64,000 nt of DNA, from positions 731,522 through 795,521 of the forward strand of contig NZ_VYQE01000002.1 in the NCBI RefSeq assembly GCF_008710275.1. The letters run 5' to 3'. Of the stretch, positions 36,213-45,455 are shown piece after piece. Both the position numbers and the translations under genes were made by a program. Numbering within the stretch: the stretch's first letter is position 1; the number at the start of each line of letters is the position of its first letter. A model generated the notes under the pieces. It saw only the letters and a list, made by a program, of their open reading frames with translations. It searched no databases and was not told the origin of the DNA. This stretch comes from Histidinibacterium aquaticum. Lineage in GTDB: Bacteria; Pseudomonadota; Alphaproteobacteria; Rhodobacterales; Rhodobacteraceae.

Positions 36213-37492
36213 TGACCATGCAGAACCCCATGACCGAGATCGCCACGTCGAAGAAGGCGGGCGACACCCTGCTAAGCGTGCGCAACCTCAAGAAGCACTT
36301 TCCGATCAAGGACGGCGTGCTGCAGAGCACCGTCGGCCACGTCAAGGCGGTGGACGACGTGAGCTTCGACATCCGCCGGGGCGAGACCGTGGGTCTCGTC
36401 GGCGAGTCCGGCTGCGGCAAGACCACCCTCTCGCAATGTGTCGCCGGGCTCATGGAGCCGACGAGCGGCGAGGTCCTGTTCGACACGGGGCGCGGAGGAA
36501 CGCTGGGCCCCGAGGACCGGATCGACCGGATGTCGGGCAAGCAGAAGGCGAAGTACCGGCGCAACGTGCAGATGGTCTTCCAGGACAACTTCGCCTCGCT
36601 CAACCCGCGCAACCTGGTCGTCGATATCGTCGGTCGTCCCCTGCGGGTGCACGGCGAGGCCTCTGGCGGGCTCCTGACGGAGCGTGTCGTCGAGCTGCTG
36701 GAGCAGGTGGGCCTCGGCCGCCAGCACCTATACCGCTACCCGCACCAGTTCTCGGGCGGTCAGCGGCAGCGTATCTCCATCGCCCGGGCCCTGGCGCTCG
36801 ACCCGGACCTGATCGTCCTGGACGAGCCCACGAGTGCGCTCGACGTGTCGGTGCAGGCGCAGATCCTGAACCTGCTGGGCGACCTGCAGCAGCAGCGGCA
36901 CCTGGCCTATCTCTTCGTGACCCACGACCTCTCGGTCGTGCGGCACATGGCCGACCGGACGGTGACCATGTACCTCGGGCGAGTGGTCGAACACGGGCCG
37001 ACCGAGACGATCTTCCGCGACGCGCAGCATCCCTACACCAAGGCGCTGCTGGCGGCGAAGCCGGACCTCGACGACGACCCCGACGCGCCCATCGCGACGC
37101 TGGAGGGCACGATCCCCGACCCGGCACGGCCACCCAAGGCCTGCCGCTTCCACACCCGCTGCCCGGTGGCGACGCCGGACTGCGGCTGGGAGGTGGACGA
37201 CATCGTGCGCCTGCTCGAAAGCGACGACACGCTCTTCGAGCGGCTCTCCGGCGTCAGCCGGAAGAGCGAGCTCGAGGCCGAACTCGCCTTCGAGACCGAG
37301 GAGGCCGCCTGCAAGCTCTGGGAGGTTCTGCGGTCCGACCGGGTGCCGGAAGCCATGCGCGAGGCAACCGAGATCCTCGACGTGAAGGGCTCCAAGCTGA
37401 ACGTGCGCTTCCGCGACAGCGACGAGATCGGATTGCGTGCCCTGGGTTCGGGCCACGAGGCGGCTTGTGTCCACGCGGGACGCCTGAGCTGA
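36209..37492 (+). CDS. ABC transporter ATP-binding protein, DppF/OppF-like
   Basis: This 427-residue ATPase pairs with the upstream one. It has Walker [11 protein letters not shown]-loop [13 protein letters not shown], signature FSGGQRQR and Walker [13 protein letters not shown], then the oligopeptide-ABC C-terminal region with CRFHTRCP. About 90 further residues follow, including [14 protein letters not shown] near the end, which is longer than usual. ATG 36209 overlaps the stop of the previous gene. This is the last gene of the ABC operon; a strong hairpin follows. Confidence 0.92.
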   Translation: MMTMQNPMTEIATSKKAGDTLLSVRNLKKHFPIKDGVLQSTVGHVKAVDDVSFDIRRGETVGLVGESGCGKTTLSQCVAGLMEPTSGEVLFDTGRGGTLGPEDRIDRMSGKQKAKYRRNVQMVFQDNFASLNPRNLVVDIVGRPLRVHGEASGGLLTERVVELLEQVGLGRQHLYRYPHQFSGGQRQRISIARALALDPDLIVLDEPTSALDVSVQAQILNLLGDLQQQRHLAYLFVTHDLSVVRHMADRTVTMYLGRVVEHGPTETIFRDAQHPYTKALLAAKPDLDDDPDAPIATLEGTIPDPARPPKACRFHTRCPVATPDCGWEVDDIVRLLESDDTLFERLSGVSRKSELEAELAFETEEAACKLWEVLRSDRVPEAMREATEILDVKGSKLNVRFRDSDEIGLRALGSGHEAACVHAGRLS

Positions 37493-37500
37493 ACCGAAAC

Positions 37501-37526
37501 GGCTCCAGCCCCCGTTGGCTGGAGCC
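37501..37526. terminator. Terminator hairpin between the ABC operon and the uronate operon
   Basis: Perfect 10-bp arms ggctccagcc (37501-37510) and ggctggagcc (37517-37526) with a 6-nt loop lie 8 bp after the last ABC gene and 33 bp from the uxaA stop on the other strand. The position between convergent operons suits a bidirectional terminator. Confidence 0.75.
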
Positions 37527-37558
37527 GCCAAGCTGGCGTTCCTCCGGCGGGGGGTCGG

Positions 37559-39082
37559 CTACATCACCGCGCCGATCTGCCAGGGCACGAACTCGTAGTC
37601 GCCGAGCCCGAGATCCTCGCTCTTGGTGCGCCGGCCGGACGCGGTCTCCACGATGGCCTCGAGGATCTCGGCGCCCTTGTCGTCCAGCGAGACACCGCCA
37701 CTGACGATGTCTCCGCAGTTGATGTCCATGTCGTCGGGCATGGCGGCGAAGAGGCGGTCGTTCGTGGCCACCTTGATCGTCGGGGCGGGCTTCGAGCCGA
37801 AGGCGGAGCCCCGTCCGGTGGTGAAGACGACCACCTGAGCGCCGCCCGCGATCTGGCCGGTCACCGAGACCGGATCGTAGCCGGGCGTATCCATGAAAAC
37901 GAAGCCCGGCGTCTTCACCTTCTCGCCGTAGGCCAAGACGTCGCGCAGCGGGGTCGAGCCGCCCTTCGCGGCGGCGCCGAGGGATTTTTCGAGGATCGTG
38001 GTCAAGCCTCCGGCCTTGTTGCCAGGACTCGGATTGTTGTCCATCGAGCCACCGTTCATCTCGGTGTATCGCTCCCACCACCGGATACGTTCGATCAGCC
38101 GCTCCGCGACCTGCGGGCTTTCCGCCCGTCGCAGAAGCAGTTGCTCGGCGCCGTAGATCTCCGGCGTCTCGGCGAGCATCGCGGTCCCGCCGAGGCCGAC
38201 GAGGAGATCGGCTGCGCGTCCCAACGCGGGGTTCGCCGTAATCCCGGAATATCCATCCGAGCCGCCGCACTGCAGCGCCACCGTCAGCGCCGAGAGCGGC
38301 TGCGGGGTCCGCCGCGCCTTGTCGACCTCTGGGAGCAGCGCCCGCACCTCCTCCACGATCCGCGCGACCGTCGCATGGGTGCCGCCCGTGTCCTGGATCG
38401 TCAGTCCGTGAAAGCGCTCCTTCCCGGTGCCCTCGAACATCTGGCGCATCCGGGCGATCTGCATGACCTCGCATCCTAGCCCGACGAAGATCGCCGCACC
38501 CACGTTCGGGTGTGTGGCGTGGCCCCAGAGAACGCGCTGCAGGTTTTCCCAACCCGGCCCCTCGGACGCCATGCCGCAACCCGTTCCGTGGGCGAAGGCA
38601 ACGACTCCGTCGACGTTCGGATAGTCGGCGAGCATGCCGGACCGCGTGATCTCGTCGGCTGCCTGCCGGATGACGGTGGCGGAGCAGTTCACCGTGGCGC
38701 AGAGCGCGATCATGTTCCGGGTGCCGACGCGACCGTCCTCGCGGGCATAGCCCTCGAAGGTTCTTGGCGGGAGGTCGGGGATGGCGGCGCGCGCCGCCTC
38801 GAGGTCCGCCCCGATCGCGTAGTCCTGGTCGTGCGCGCCGATCGCGCAGTTGTGGCTGTGAACGTGCGCACCCTCCGGGACCTCCTCGGTGGCATAGCCG
38901 ATCACCTGCCCGAACTTCCGGATCGGCGCCCCCCGGGCAATCGTCCGGCGTGCCACCTTGTGGCCGGGCTGGACCGGCGCGGCGAGCGGCGTGCCTCGCC
39001 CGAGCGGTCGATCTCCCTCGGCGGCCTTGGTCGTCAGGATCGCCACGTCGTCGGCGTCATCGAGAACAATGGGCTCGCTCAT
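37559..39082 (-). CDS. uxaA: Altronate dehydratase UxaA
   Basis: This iron-dependent dehydratase of 507 residues converts D-altronate to 2-keto-3-deoxygluconate. It has the N-terminal SAF-like region (GAHVHSHNC, about 72-80) and the main UxaA/GarD domain with GTRNMIAL, HGTGCGM and CGGSDGYSGITANPA. Galactarate dehydratase is a relative; the uronate context favours UxaA. It is the last gene of the minus-strand operon and its start overlaps uxuA. No tagaturonate reductase (uxaB) is nearby, see findings. Confidence 0.9.
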   Translation of the reverse strand: MSEPIVLDDADDVAILTTKAAEGDRPLGRGTPLAAPVQPGHKVARRTIARGAPIRKFGQVIGYATEEVPEGAHVHSHNCAIGAHDQDYAIGADLEAARAAIPDLPPRTFEGYAREDGRVGTRNMIALCATVNCSATVIRQAADEITRSGMLADYPNVDGVVAFAHGTGCGMASEGPGWENLQRVLWGHATHPNVGAAIFVGLGCEVMQIARMRQMFEGTGKERFHGLTIQDTGGTHATVARIVEEVRALLPEVDKARRTPQPLSALTVALQCGGSDGYSGITANPALGRAADLLVGLGGTAMLAETPEIYGAEQLLLRRAESPQVAERLIERIRWWERYTEMNGGSMDNNPSPGNKAGGLTTILEKSLGAAAKGGSTPLRDVLAYGEKVKTPGFVFMDTPGYDPVSVTGQIAGGAQVVVFTTGRGSAFGSKPAPTIKVATNDRLFAAMPDDMDINCGDIVSGGVSLDDKGAEILEAIVETASGRRTKSEDLGLGDYEFVPWQIGAVM

Positions 39083-40263
39083 GTCTCCCTCCGATGGGAC
39101 AAACCCGCGATCACGCCGCGAAGTTCGGCCAGTCCGCGCATCCTCCCGATCAGAGGATAGCCCGGGTGCGTGTCACGCCCAACGTCGGCGAGGAGAGCAT
39201 GTCCGTGATCCGCACGGAAGGGGATCGAAGCATCTTTGCGCCCCGTCTCCCGACGGCGGGCCTCCTCGTCGAGAAGGGCGGCGATGACGCCGGGCATGTC
39301 GGTATCGCCCTCGAGATGCGCCGCCTCCTGGAACGAGCCGTCGGCCTCTTTCGCCACGTTGCGCAGGTGCGCGAAATGGATGCGGTCCGCGAAGCGGGCC
39401 GCGATTGCGGGCGGATCGTTCCGGGGGTGGGCCCCGAGCGAGCCGGTGCAGAGGGTCAGCCCGTTGGCGCGTTCCGGACGCATGTCCAAAATGGCGGCGA
39501 TATCGCTCTCGGTCGATACGACTCTCGGGAGGCCCAGCAAGGGGCGCGGCGGGTCGTCCGGATGCACGCAGAGACGGACGCCGAGTTCCTCTGCCGTCGG
39601 CACGACTTCGTCGAGGAAGCGTTGGAAGGCGGCACGCAGATCGTCGGCGGTCACGCCCTGCCAGGGGGCCAGAGCTTCCCGGAGCCCCTCGATATCGTAG
39701 CGCGCATAGGCCCCCGGGAGACCGGCCATGATCGCGCTCAACAGTCGGTGCTGTTCAGCCTCGTCGGCCTTCTCCGCCAACGCGTCGGCCTCGGCGAGGA
39801 CTGCAGGCGCGTAGTCGCTGCCGGTGTCCCGACGCAGCATGTGGCATTCGAAGAAGGCCATCTCGACTTCGGAGAACCGCAAGGCGTGCCCGCCAGGCTC
39901 CAGTGGCGCGTCGAGCCGGGTGCGGGTCCAGTCGAGCAACGGCATGAAGTTGTAGCAGACCGTGCGGACGCCCTCCGCCGCGACGTTGGCGAGCGACTGC
40001 CGATAATTGGCGAAGAGCGGGGCAAGGTCCCCCTGCCCGCGCTTGATCTCCTCATGCACCGGCAGGCTCTCGACGACGTCCCAGGTCAGACCGCCGGGGG
40101 CGGCCCGGATGGCGCGGCAGCGCTCGGCAATCGCCTCCCGCGACCAGACCTCGCCATAGGGAATATCGTGAAGCGCGGTGACGATCCCGCGCGCGCCCGT
40201 CTGCGCGATTTCGCCGAGGGTGATGTCGTCCGGCGGACCGAACCAGCGCCAGGTTTCCTTCAT
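39079..40263 (-). CDS. uxuA: Mannonate dehydratase UxuA
   Basis: This 394-residue enzyme dehydrates D-mannonate to 2-keto-3-deoxygluconate. It begins KETWRWFGPPDDITLGEI, typical of UxuA, a TIM-barrel metal enzyme. The middle CVHPDDPP and late FRADHGHAL segments contain metal-binding residues of the family. It overlaps uxuB upstream and uxaA downstream by four bases each, so the three are translated together. Confidence 0.95.
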   Translation of the reverse strand: MKETWRWFGPPDDITLGEIAQTGARGIVTALHDIPYGEVWSREAIAERCRAIRAAPGGLTWDVVESLPVHEEIKRGQGDLAPLFANYRQSLANVAAEGVRTVCYNFMPLLDWTRTRLDAPLEPGGHALRFSEVEMAFFECHMLRRDTGSDYAPAVLAEADALAEKADEAEQHRLLSAIMAGLPGAYARYDIEGLREALAPWQGVTADDLRAAFQRFLDEVVPTAEELGVRLCVHPDDPPRPLLGLPRVVSTESDIAAILDMRPERANGLTLCTGSLGAHPRNDPPAIAARFADRIHFAHLRNVAKEADGSFQEAAHLEGDTDMPGVIAALLDEEARRRETGRKDASIPFRADHGHALLADVGRDTHPGYPLIGRMRGLAELRGVIAGLSHRRET

Positions 40264-41708
40264 GCGACGTAGGCCTCGACCGCCCGCTGTGCGCCCTTTT
40301 CCTGAAGGGTCTCGTAGGCATCGACGACCGCCTCCCGAAAGGCCGCGTCACCTGCGAGATCGATGCCGAAGATCTCGCGGAATCCGAGAAGAGCGTCGAC
40401 CTTGTCCGCCGCGGACTCAGCACCGTCGGAGGCGCACTTCAGCCGGTCGGCCATGGGGTCTCTCACGTCGATGGGTTGGCCCCGCTCGTCCATGCCGCCC
40501 ACGTATCGCATCCAGGCCGCGACCGCGAGGCAGAGCCCGGCGGGGACCCTCCCCGCCGAACGCGCGTCCCGGACCGTGCCCAGGATCCGCTGGGGGAGCT
40601 TCTGACTGCCGTCCATCGCGATCTGCCAGGTCAGATGCCTGATCTGCGGGTTGCGGTACCGCTCCATCAGCGCCGCCGTGTAACGCGCGAGGTCCTCACC
40701 CTCGGGCTGAGGCACCGTCGGGACGATTTCCTCGGCCCAGAGTTTCTCGCAAAGACGGGCGAAGGGCGGATCGGCGACCGCGTCCGCGATCGTTTCGTGG
40801 CGCGCGAGATAACCTAGATAGGCGAGCGTGGAATGCGTCCCGTTGAGGCACCGGAGCTTCATGGTCTCGTGCGCTTCGACATCGCGCACCATCTGCGCGC
40901 CGGCGGCGGCCCAGTCCGGACGCCCAGCGACGAAGCGGTCCTCGATGACCCACTGCTTGAAAGGTTCGTGCTGCACGCACGCCGGGTCGCGGTAACCCTC
41001 TGTCTCTTCCAGCCGCGCGACGACATCCTCGGTCGTCGCAGGGGTGATCCGGTCGACCATGGTGGCCGGAAAGGGAACCTCGCGCTCGATCCAGTCGGCA
41101 AGTTCCTCGTCGCGGAGCCGTGCCATGGCGATCACCACGCGACGTGCGAGGTGGCCGTTGGAAGGAAGGTTGTCGCAGGAAAGCACGGTGAACGGCCCCT
41201 GCCCGGTCGCCCTTCGCCGCGCCAGCGCCTCGACGAGGAAGCCCAGGGCGGACCTAGGAGAGTCCGGCTCTGCGAGGTCGTGGAGAATATCCGGATGCTC
41301 GGGATCGAGTTCCCCGCTCGACGGGAAGTGGCAGTAGCCTTTCTCCGTGATCGTCAGCGAGACGATCCGGGTCGACGGGTCGGTCATTCGGTCGAGAACC
41401 GCCCCGGGGTCTTCGGGTGCGACGAGAACCTCCACGATCGAGCCGATGACCCGGGCTCGCGGCCCTTCGGGCATCAGGGAGATCGACGTATAGGCCCCGC
41501 CCTGCGGCTCCAGCTGATCCCGGGCGGTCGCGCTGCGCAGGCTGACCGCCACGATGCCCCAGTCGCCGCCGGAGGCCGCCATGGCATCCTCGGTATAGAC
41601 GGCGTTGAATGCGCGGAAGAAGGCCCCCGGCCCGAGGTGGACGATACCGGGCGCCGGTGCAGGGCCGCGGCGTGACAGTCTCGGACTATCGGGCAAGCCA
41701 GCCTCCAT
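40260..41708 (-). CDS. uxuB: Mannitol dehydrogenase family protein, probable fructuronate reductase UxuB
   Basis: This 482-residue NAD-dependent polyol dehydrogenase-family enzyme has the N-terminal IVHLGPGAFFRAF nucleotide-binding loop and the DRITPATT and LRCLNGTHS motifs. By position beside uxuA and uxaC it should reduce fructuronate to mannonate. The family also includes mannitol and tagaturonate reductases, so it might also serve the galacturonate branch. ATG 41708 overlaps the kduD stop region by 23 bases. Confidence 0.88.
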   Translation of the reverse strand: MEAGLPDSPRLSRRGPAPAPGIVHLGPGAFFRAFNAVYTEDAMAASGGDWGIVAVSLRSATARDQLEPQGGAYTSISLMPEGPRARVIGSIVEVLVAPEDPGAVLDRMTDPSTRIVSLTITEKGYCHFPSSGELDPEHPDILHDLAEPDSPRSALGFLVEALARRRATGQGPFTVLSCDNLPSNGHLARRVVIAMARLRDEELADWIEREVPFPATMVDRITPATTEDVVARLEETEGYRDPACVQHEPFKQWVIEDRFVAGRPDWAAAGAQMVRDVEAHETMKLRCLNGTHSTLAYLGYLARHETIADAVADPPFARLCEKLWAEEIVPTVPQPEGEDLARYTAALMERYRNPQIRHLTWQIAMDGSQKLPQRILGTVRDARSAGRVPAGLCLAVAAWMRYVGGMDERGQPIDVRDPMADRLKCASDGAESAADKVDALLGFREIFGIDLAGDAAFREAVVDAYETLQEKGAQRAVEAYVA

Positions 41709-42432
41709 CCACGTTCAGGATCGCACCGGTGACGTAGCCCGCCGCGGCCGTGCAGAGGAATGCGACGGCGCCGCCGATATCCTCGGGGTCGCCCCAGCGG
41801 CCGGCGGGAATGCGCCCGAGGATCTCGGCGGATCGCTTGGGGTCGTTGCGCAGCGCCTCCGTGTTGTTGGTGGCGATGTAGCCCGGGGCAACGGCGTTCA
41901 CGGTGATCCCCTGCCCGGCCCACTCGTTCGCCAGCACCTTGGTCAGACCGGCTACGCCATGCTTGGATGCCGTATAGCCAGGCACGCGGATGCCGCCCTG
42001 AAAGCTCAACAGCGAAGCGATGTTCACGATCGTGCCCCCGGTGCCGCGCGCGATGGCCGCTTTCGCGAAGGCTTGGGAAAGCAGGAAGACCGCCTTGAGA
42101 TTGACGTCCATGACGTCGTCCCAATCGGCCTCGGTGTAGTCGACCGAGTCCTCGCGGCGGATGATCCCGGCATTGTTCACGAGGATGTCGAGCGGGCCCG
42201 CCTCGGCGAGCCGCGCCGCCGCCGCGACGGGGTCGGAGAGATCGAGTGTCATCGCCTCGGCCCTGCCGCCCGCGGCCTCGATGGCTGCGACCGTCTCGGC
42301 GCAGGAGGAGCGCCCCGCGGCCACGACATGCGCGCCACGCTCCGCAAGGCTCTCGGCAATGGCCCGGCCGATCCCGGTATTGGCCCCGGTGACGAGGGCG
42401 CGCCTGCCGTCGATGCGGAACCGGTCGCTCAT
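41686..42432 (-). CDS. kduD: SDR oxidoreductase, 2-dehydro-3-deoxy-D-gluconate 5-dehydrogenase KduD
   Basis: This short-chain dehydrogenase of 248 residues has the coenzyme loop TGANTGIGR, NNAGI, the catalytic Tyr-Lys in YTASK and Ser in IASLLS. The NTEALRNDP segment is characteristic of KduD. It reduces 2,5-diketo-3-deoxygluconate to 2-keto-3-deoxygluconate, the step after KduI. It overlaps kduI by four bases. Confidence 0.93.
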   Translation of the reverse strand: MSDRFRIDGRRALVTGANTGIGRAIAESLAERGAHVVAAGRSSCAETVAAIEAAGGRAEAMTLDLSDPVAAAARLAEAGPLDILVNNAGIIRREDSVDYTEADWDDVMDVNLKAVFLLSQAFAKAAIARGTGGTIVNIASLLSFQGGIRVPGYTASKHGVAGLTKVLANEWAGQGITVNAVAPGYIATNNTEALRNDPKRSAEILGRIPAGRWGDPEDIGGAVAFLCTAAAGYVTGAILNVDGGWLAR

Positions 42433-43253
42433 CTGAGATCCTCCATGGGCACCATGTCCATGTCGGTGAAGTCGACATTGTCGCCGGCCATCGCCCAGCA
42501 GAAGGTGTAGGAGCCTGTGCCAGCGCCGGAATGGATCGACCAGGGCGGGGAGATCACTGCCTCCTCGTTCGACATGACGATGTGCCGGGTCTCGTGCGGC
42601 TGCCCCATGAAATGGAAGACCCGCGTGTCGCCCATGTCGAAATAGAGGTAGGCCTCCATCCGGCGGTCGTGCAGGTGAGCGGGCATCGTGTTCCAGAGCG
42701 AGCCCTCGGCGAACTGCGTGTAGCCCATCAGCAGCTGGCAGCTCTCGGCGACTTCGGGGTGCAGGAATTGCATGATGACGCGTTCGTTCGCCGCCTCGCG
42801 GGTCCCGAGCTCCACCCTGCGTGCCTCCTCCTTGGTGATCAACCGGGAGGGACAACTGCGATGTGCCGGAGCGGAAAGGATGTAGAAGCGGCCCTTGCCG
42901 GAAAAGGTCACGGCGCCGGAGCCCAGGCCGAGATAAAGGACTTCGCCCTTGTCGACCTGGTGGGTCTTCCCGTCCGCGGTGACGGTTCCGCTCTCGCCGA
43001 TATTGAGAATGCCCATTTCCCGCCGGTCAAGGATCGAGGCGGTCCCCGTCTGCGGCACCTCGTCCAGCGTGAGGTCCTTGCCGTCGGGGACCGCGCTGCC
43101 GAGGATCAGGCGGTCGTAGTGCGAGTAGACCAGCTTCACCTTTCCTTTCTCGAAGAGCCCCGAGACGTGGAACTGGTCGCGCAGGCCCTGGGTATCGAGC
43201 GTCTTGGTCGTCGCGGGATCGATGGCGTAGCGGGTTTCGGCGTCTGTCGTCAT
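42429..43253 (-). CDS. kduI: 5-dehydro-4-deoxy-D-glucuronate isomerase KduI
   Basis: This 274-residue cupin-fold zinc isomerase converts 5-keto-4-deoxyuronate to 2,5-diketo-3-deoxygluconate. The N-terminus (IDPATTKTLDTQGLRDQF) and the zinc site MPAHLHDRRMEAYLYF are family hallmarks, with another ligand in PPWSIHSGAGT. ATG 43253 follows the kdgF stop by 8 bp. KduI indicates use of unsaturated uronates released by polysaccharide lyases. Confidence 0.95.
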   Translation of the reverse strand: MTTDAETRYAIDPATTKTLDTQGLRDQFHVSGLFEKGKVKLVYSHYDRLILGSAVPDGKDLTLDEVPQTGTASILDRREMGILNIGESGTVTADGKTHQVDKGEVLYLGLGSGAVTFSGKGRFYILSAPAHRSCPSRLITKEEARRVELGTREAANERVIMQFLHPEVAESCQLLMGYTQFAEGSLWNTMPAHLHDRRMEAYLYFDMGDTRVFHFMGQPHETRHIVMSNEEAVISPPWSIHSGAGTGSYTFCWAMAGDNVDFTDMDMVPMEDLR

Positions 43254-43261
43254 GGGACCTC

Positions 43262-43573
43262 TCAGAGAAAATCGTCGCGTCTGGGGGCGAAGGTGTCGAT
43301 CAGGCGGCCGGGCTCGAAGCACCTGCAGCCATGCTCGACGTCGCCGGGGATGACAAAGCTGTCGCCCGCACCGACTTCGAAGGAGTCGCCGCCGACCGTG
43401 AACCGGAAGCGGCCGCTCTCGACGAAGGTCGCCTGAACATGCGGATGGCTGTGCGGCGCGCCCTCGGCCCCCGCCTCGAAGGTGAAGGCGACGACCATCA
43501 TTTCCGGCGCCTCGGACAGGACCTGCCGGGTCACGCCCGGCGCCGGTGTGACGGGGGGGTAGCTCTTCAGCAT
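43262..43573 (-). CDS. kdgF: Cupin protein KdgF, unsaturated uronate ketonisation
   Basis: This single-cupin protein has 103 residues with metal-ligand histidines in HSHPHVQATFVESGRFRF and the PGDVEHGC turn. Length, motif order and position directly before kduI match KdgF, which turns 4,5-unsaturated galacturonate or similar monomers into linear ketonised sugars. ATG 43573 has GAGGCG upstream; a longer frame reaching into dctM is rejected. It follows the dctM stop by 7 bp. Confidence 0.85.
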   Translation of the reverse strand: MLKSYPPVTPAPGVTRQVLSEAPEMMVVAFTFEAGAEGAPHSHPHVQATFVESGRFRFTVGGDSFEVGAGDSFVIPGDVEHGCRCFEPGRLIDTFAPRRDDFL

Positions 43574-43580
43574 CTTCGCC

Positions 43581-44861
43581 TCATCGAAACAGTCCCGGCA
43601 GCCAGAGCGACAGCGCGGGCACGTAGGTGACAAGCATGAGCGTTGCGACGGCCGCGCCGTAGAACGGCCAGATCGTCCGGATCGCGGTGCCCACCGAGAG
43701 CCGGCCCACTGCGCAGCCGACGAACAGGACCGCGCCCACCGGCGGCGTGCACAGGCCGATCCCGAGGTTCAGGATCAGGATGATCCCGAAGTGGACCGGG
43801 TCGACGCCGTAGGCGGTCGCGACGGGCAGGAAGATCGGCGTGGTGATGACGATGAGCGGGCTCATGTCCATGAAGGTGCCGAGCAGCAGCAGCACCAGGT
43901 TGAGCATGAGCAGGATGATGATCGGGTTCTCGGAGACCCCCTTCATCGCCTCGACGAGTTCCGCGGGGACGCGCAGGTAGGCCAGGAGCCAGCCGAAGGC
44001 CGCTGCCGAGCCGATCACCAGGAGGACCATGGAGGCGGTGCGCACCGCGCCGAGTGTCGCGGCCACGAACTCGGACCAGGGCAGCGAGCGGTATACGAGG
44101 ATCGTCACGAGGATCGCGTAGACCACCGCGATGCAGGAGCTCTCGGAGGCGGTGAAGACACCCGAACGCACACCGCCAAAGATGATCGCGACCAGGATCA
44201 GGCCCGGGGTGGCGCTGATGAGAAGGCCGACGACGGCCCGGCCGCCGGGAAAGCGCTCGGTCTCGTAACCGCGGTGCCGCGCGACGAACCAGGCCACGAC
44301 CATCAGCGAGATCGCGAGGATCAGACCGGGCAGGATGCCGGCCGTGAAGAGGTCTGCGATCGAGATGCGTCCTCCGGCCGAGATCGAGTAGATGATGAGG
44401 TTGTGCGAAGGCGGCAGCATGAGCGCGATAATCGAGGAGACCACCGTGATGTTCACCGCGTAGTCCCGCCCGTAGCCGCGTTCCTCCATCTGCGGGATCA
44501 TCAGCCCGCCGATGGCCGAGGCATCCGCCGCCGCCGACCCGGAGATGCCGCCGAAGAGCACGGAGGCGGTGATATTCACCTGCCCAAGTCCGCCCCTGAG
44601 GTGGCCTACCGCGGCTCCGGCCAGCGCAACCAGCCGTCGGGCGATATCCCCCCGCACCATCAGCTCGCCCGCGTAGATGAAGAACGGGATCGCCATCAGC
44701 GCGAAGACGGAGATGCCAGAATTCAGCCGCTGGAAGACGACCACCGGCGGCAGGCCGATATAGGCGATCGTCGCGAAGGACGAGACGCCCAGGCAGAAGG
44801 CGACCGGCGTGCCGATGAGAAGAAGCACCGCGAAGGTGCCGAAGAGAACCCAGAGTTCCAA
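43581..44861 (-). CDS. dctM: TRAP transporter large permease DctM
   Basis: This 426-residue membrane subunit has about 12 helices and the DctM-like features GVSSFATIAYIGLPP and SGSAAADASAIGGLMIPQM. It couples sodium flow to uptake of an organic acid delivered by the periplasmic protein. It is next to dctQ, with a short gap, and to uronate catabolic genes, so the solute is likely a hexuronate or unsaturated uronate. Confidence 0.93.
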   Translation of the reverse strand: MELWVLFGTFAVLLLIGTPVAFCLGVSSFATIAYIGLPPVVVFQRLNSGISVFALMAIPFFIYAGELMVRGDIARRLVALAGAAVGHLRGGLGQVNITASVLFGGISGSAAADASAIGGLMIPQMEERGYGRDYAVNITVVSSIIALMLPPSHNLIIYSISAGGRISIADLFTAGILPGLILAISLMVVAWFVARHRGYETERFPGGRAVVGLLISATPGLILVAIIFGGVRSGVFTASESSCIAVVYAILVTILVYRSLPWSEFVAATLGAVRTASMVLLVIGSAAAFGWLLAYLRVPAELVEAMKGVSENPIIILLMLNLVLLLLGTFMDMSPLIVITTPIFLPVATAYGVDPVHFGIILILNLGIGLCTPPVGAVLFVGCAVGRLSVGTAIRTIWPFYGAAVATLMLVTYVPALSLWLPGLFR

Positions 44862-44864
44862 AGC

Positions 44865-45389
44865 TCAGTCCCCGTCCATGCCCTGTTCGCCGAAGCGCGC
44901 GGTGTGCAGGCCGACCACGCGGCGCAAGAGCCGCTCGACCGAAAAGAGGGTCATCAGGACGCCTCCGGTGACCAGCGCGAAGAAGGACACTGCGCCGGAG
45001 ATGCCGAGGTTGGGGATCGTGGTGTCCCAGGCGTTCGCGGCGAGGACCGTGCCGTAGTAGATCATGCCGCAGGCGAAGGCGATTACGACGAGGTCCGAGA
45101 CCGAGTGGAGCACCGATTTCGCCTTCGGACCCAGCAGGTAGAGCAGGACGTCGAAGCTCAGGTGATTGCCCTCCCGGATGCCGACCGCGGCACCCAGCAG
45201 GATGAAGAAGCCCATGAGCAGGACCGAGCTGGTCTCGGTCCAGGTCGGCGTGTCGTTCAGCACGAAGCGGCCCCAGACCTGCCAGGCGATGAAGGCGGTC
45301 ATCAGAACGAGACCGGTCCCCGCCAGCCAGAGCGAGACAAGACTGACGATGCGGAGCACCGCCGAGAGATTTCGGACGAAGGACTGCAC
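44865..45389 (-). CDS. dctQ: TRAP transporter small permease DctQ
   Basis: This 174-residue subunit has four predicted helices, including the GFFILLGAAVGIREGNHLSFDVL segment, typical of DctQ proteins. It starts with GTG 45389 and ends three bases before dctM. It pairs with DctM in the membrane. Confidence 0.9.
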   Translation of the reverse strand: MQSFVRNLSAVLRIVSLVSLWLAGTGLVLMTAFIAWQVWGRFVLNDTPTWTETSSVLLMGFFILLGAAVGIREGNHLSFDVLLYLLGPKAKSVLHSVSDLVVIAFACGMIYYGTVLAANAWDTTIPNLGISGAVSFFALVTGGVLMTLFSVERLLRRVVGLHTARFGEQGMDGD

Positions 45390-45414
45390 GTTTGCCTGCC
45401 TTTGGACTTGTGGA

Positions 45415-45440
45415 GGCGGCCGCCCTCGCGGACGGCCGCC
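45415..45440 (-). terminator. Intercistronic hairpin between dctP and dctQ
   Basis: ggcggccg (45415-45422) and cggccgcc (45433-45440) are perfect arms with a 10-nt loop, in the 66-bp gap after the dctP stop. There is no T-tract. The hairpin probably stabilises dctP mRNA or limits readthrough so that binding protein exceeds membrane protein. Confidence 0.6.
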
Positions 45441-45455
45441 AAGGTCAGGTTGCGA

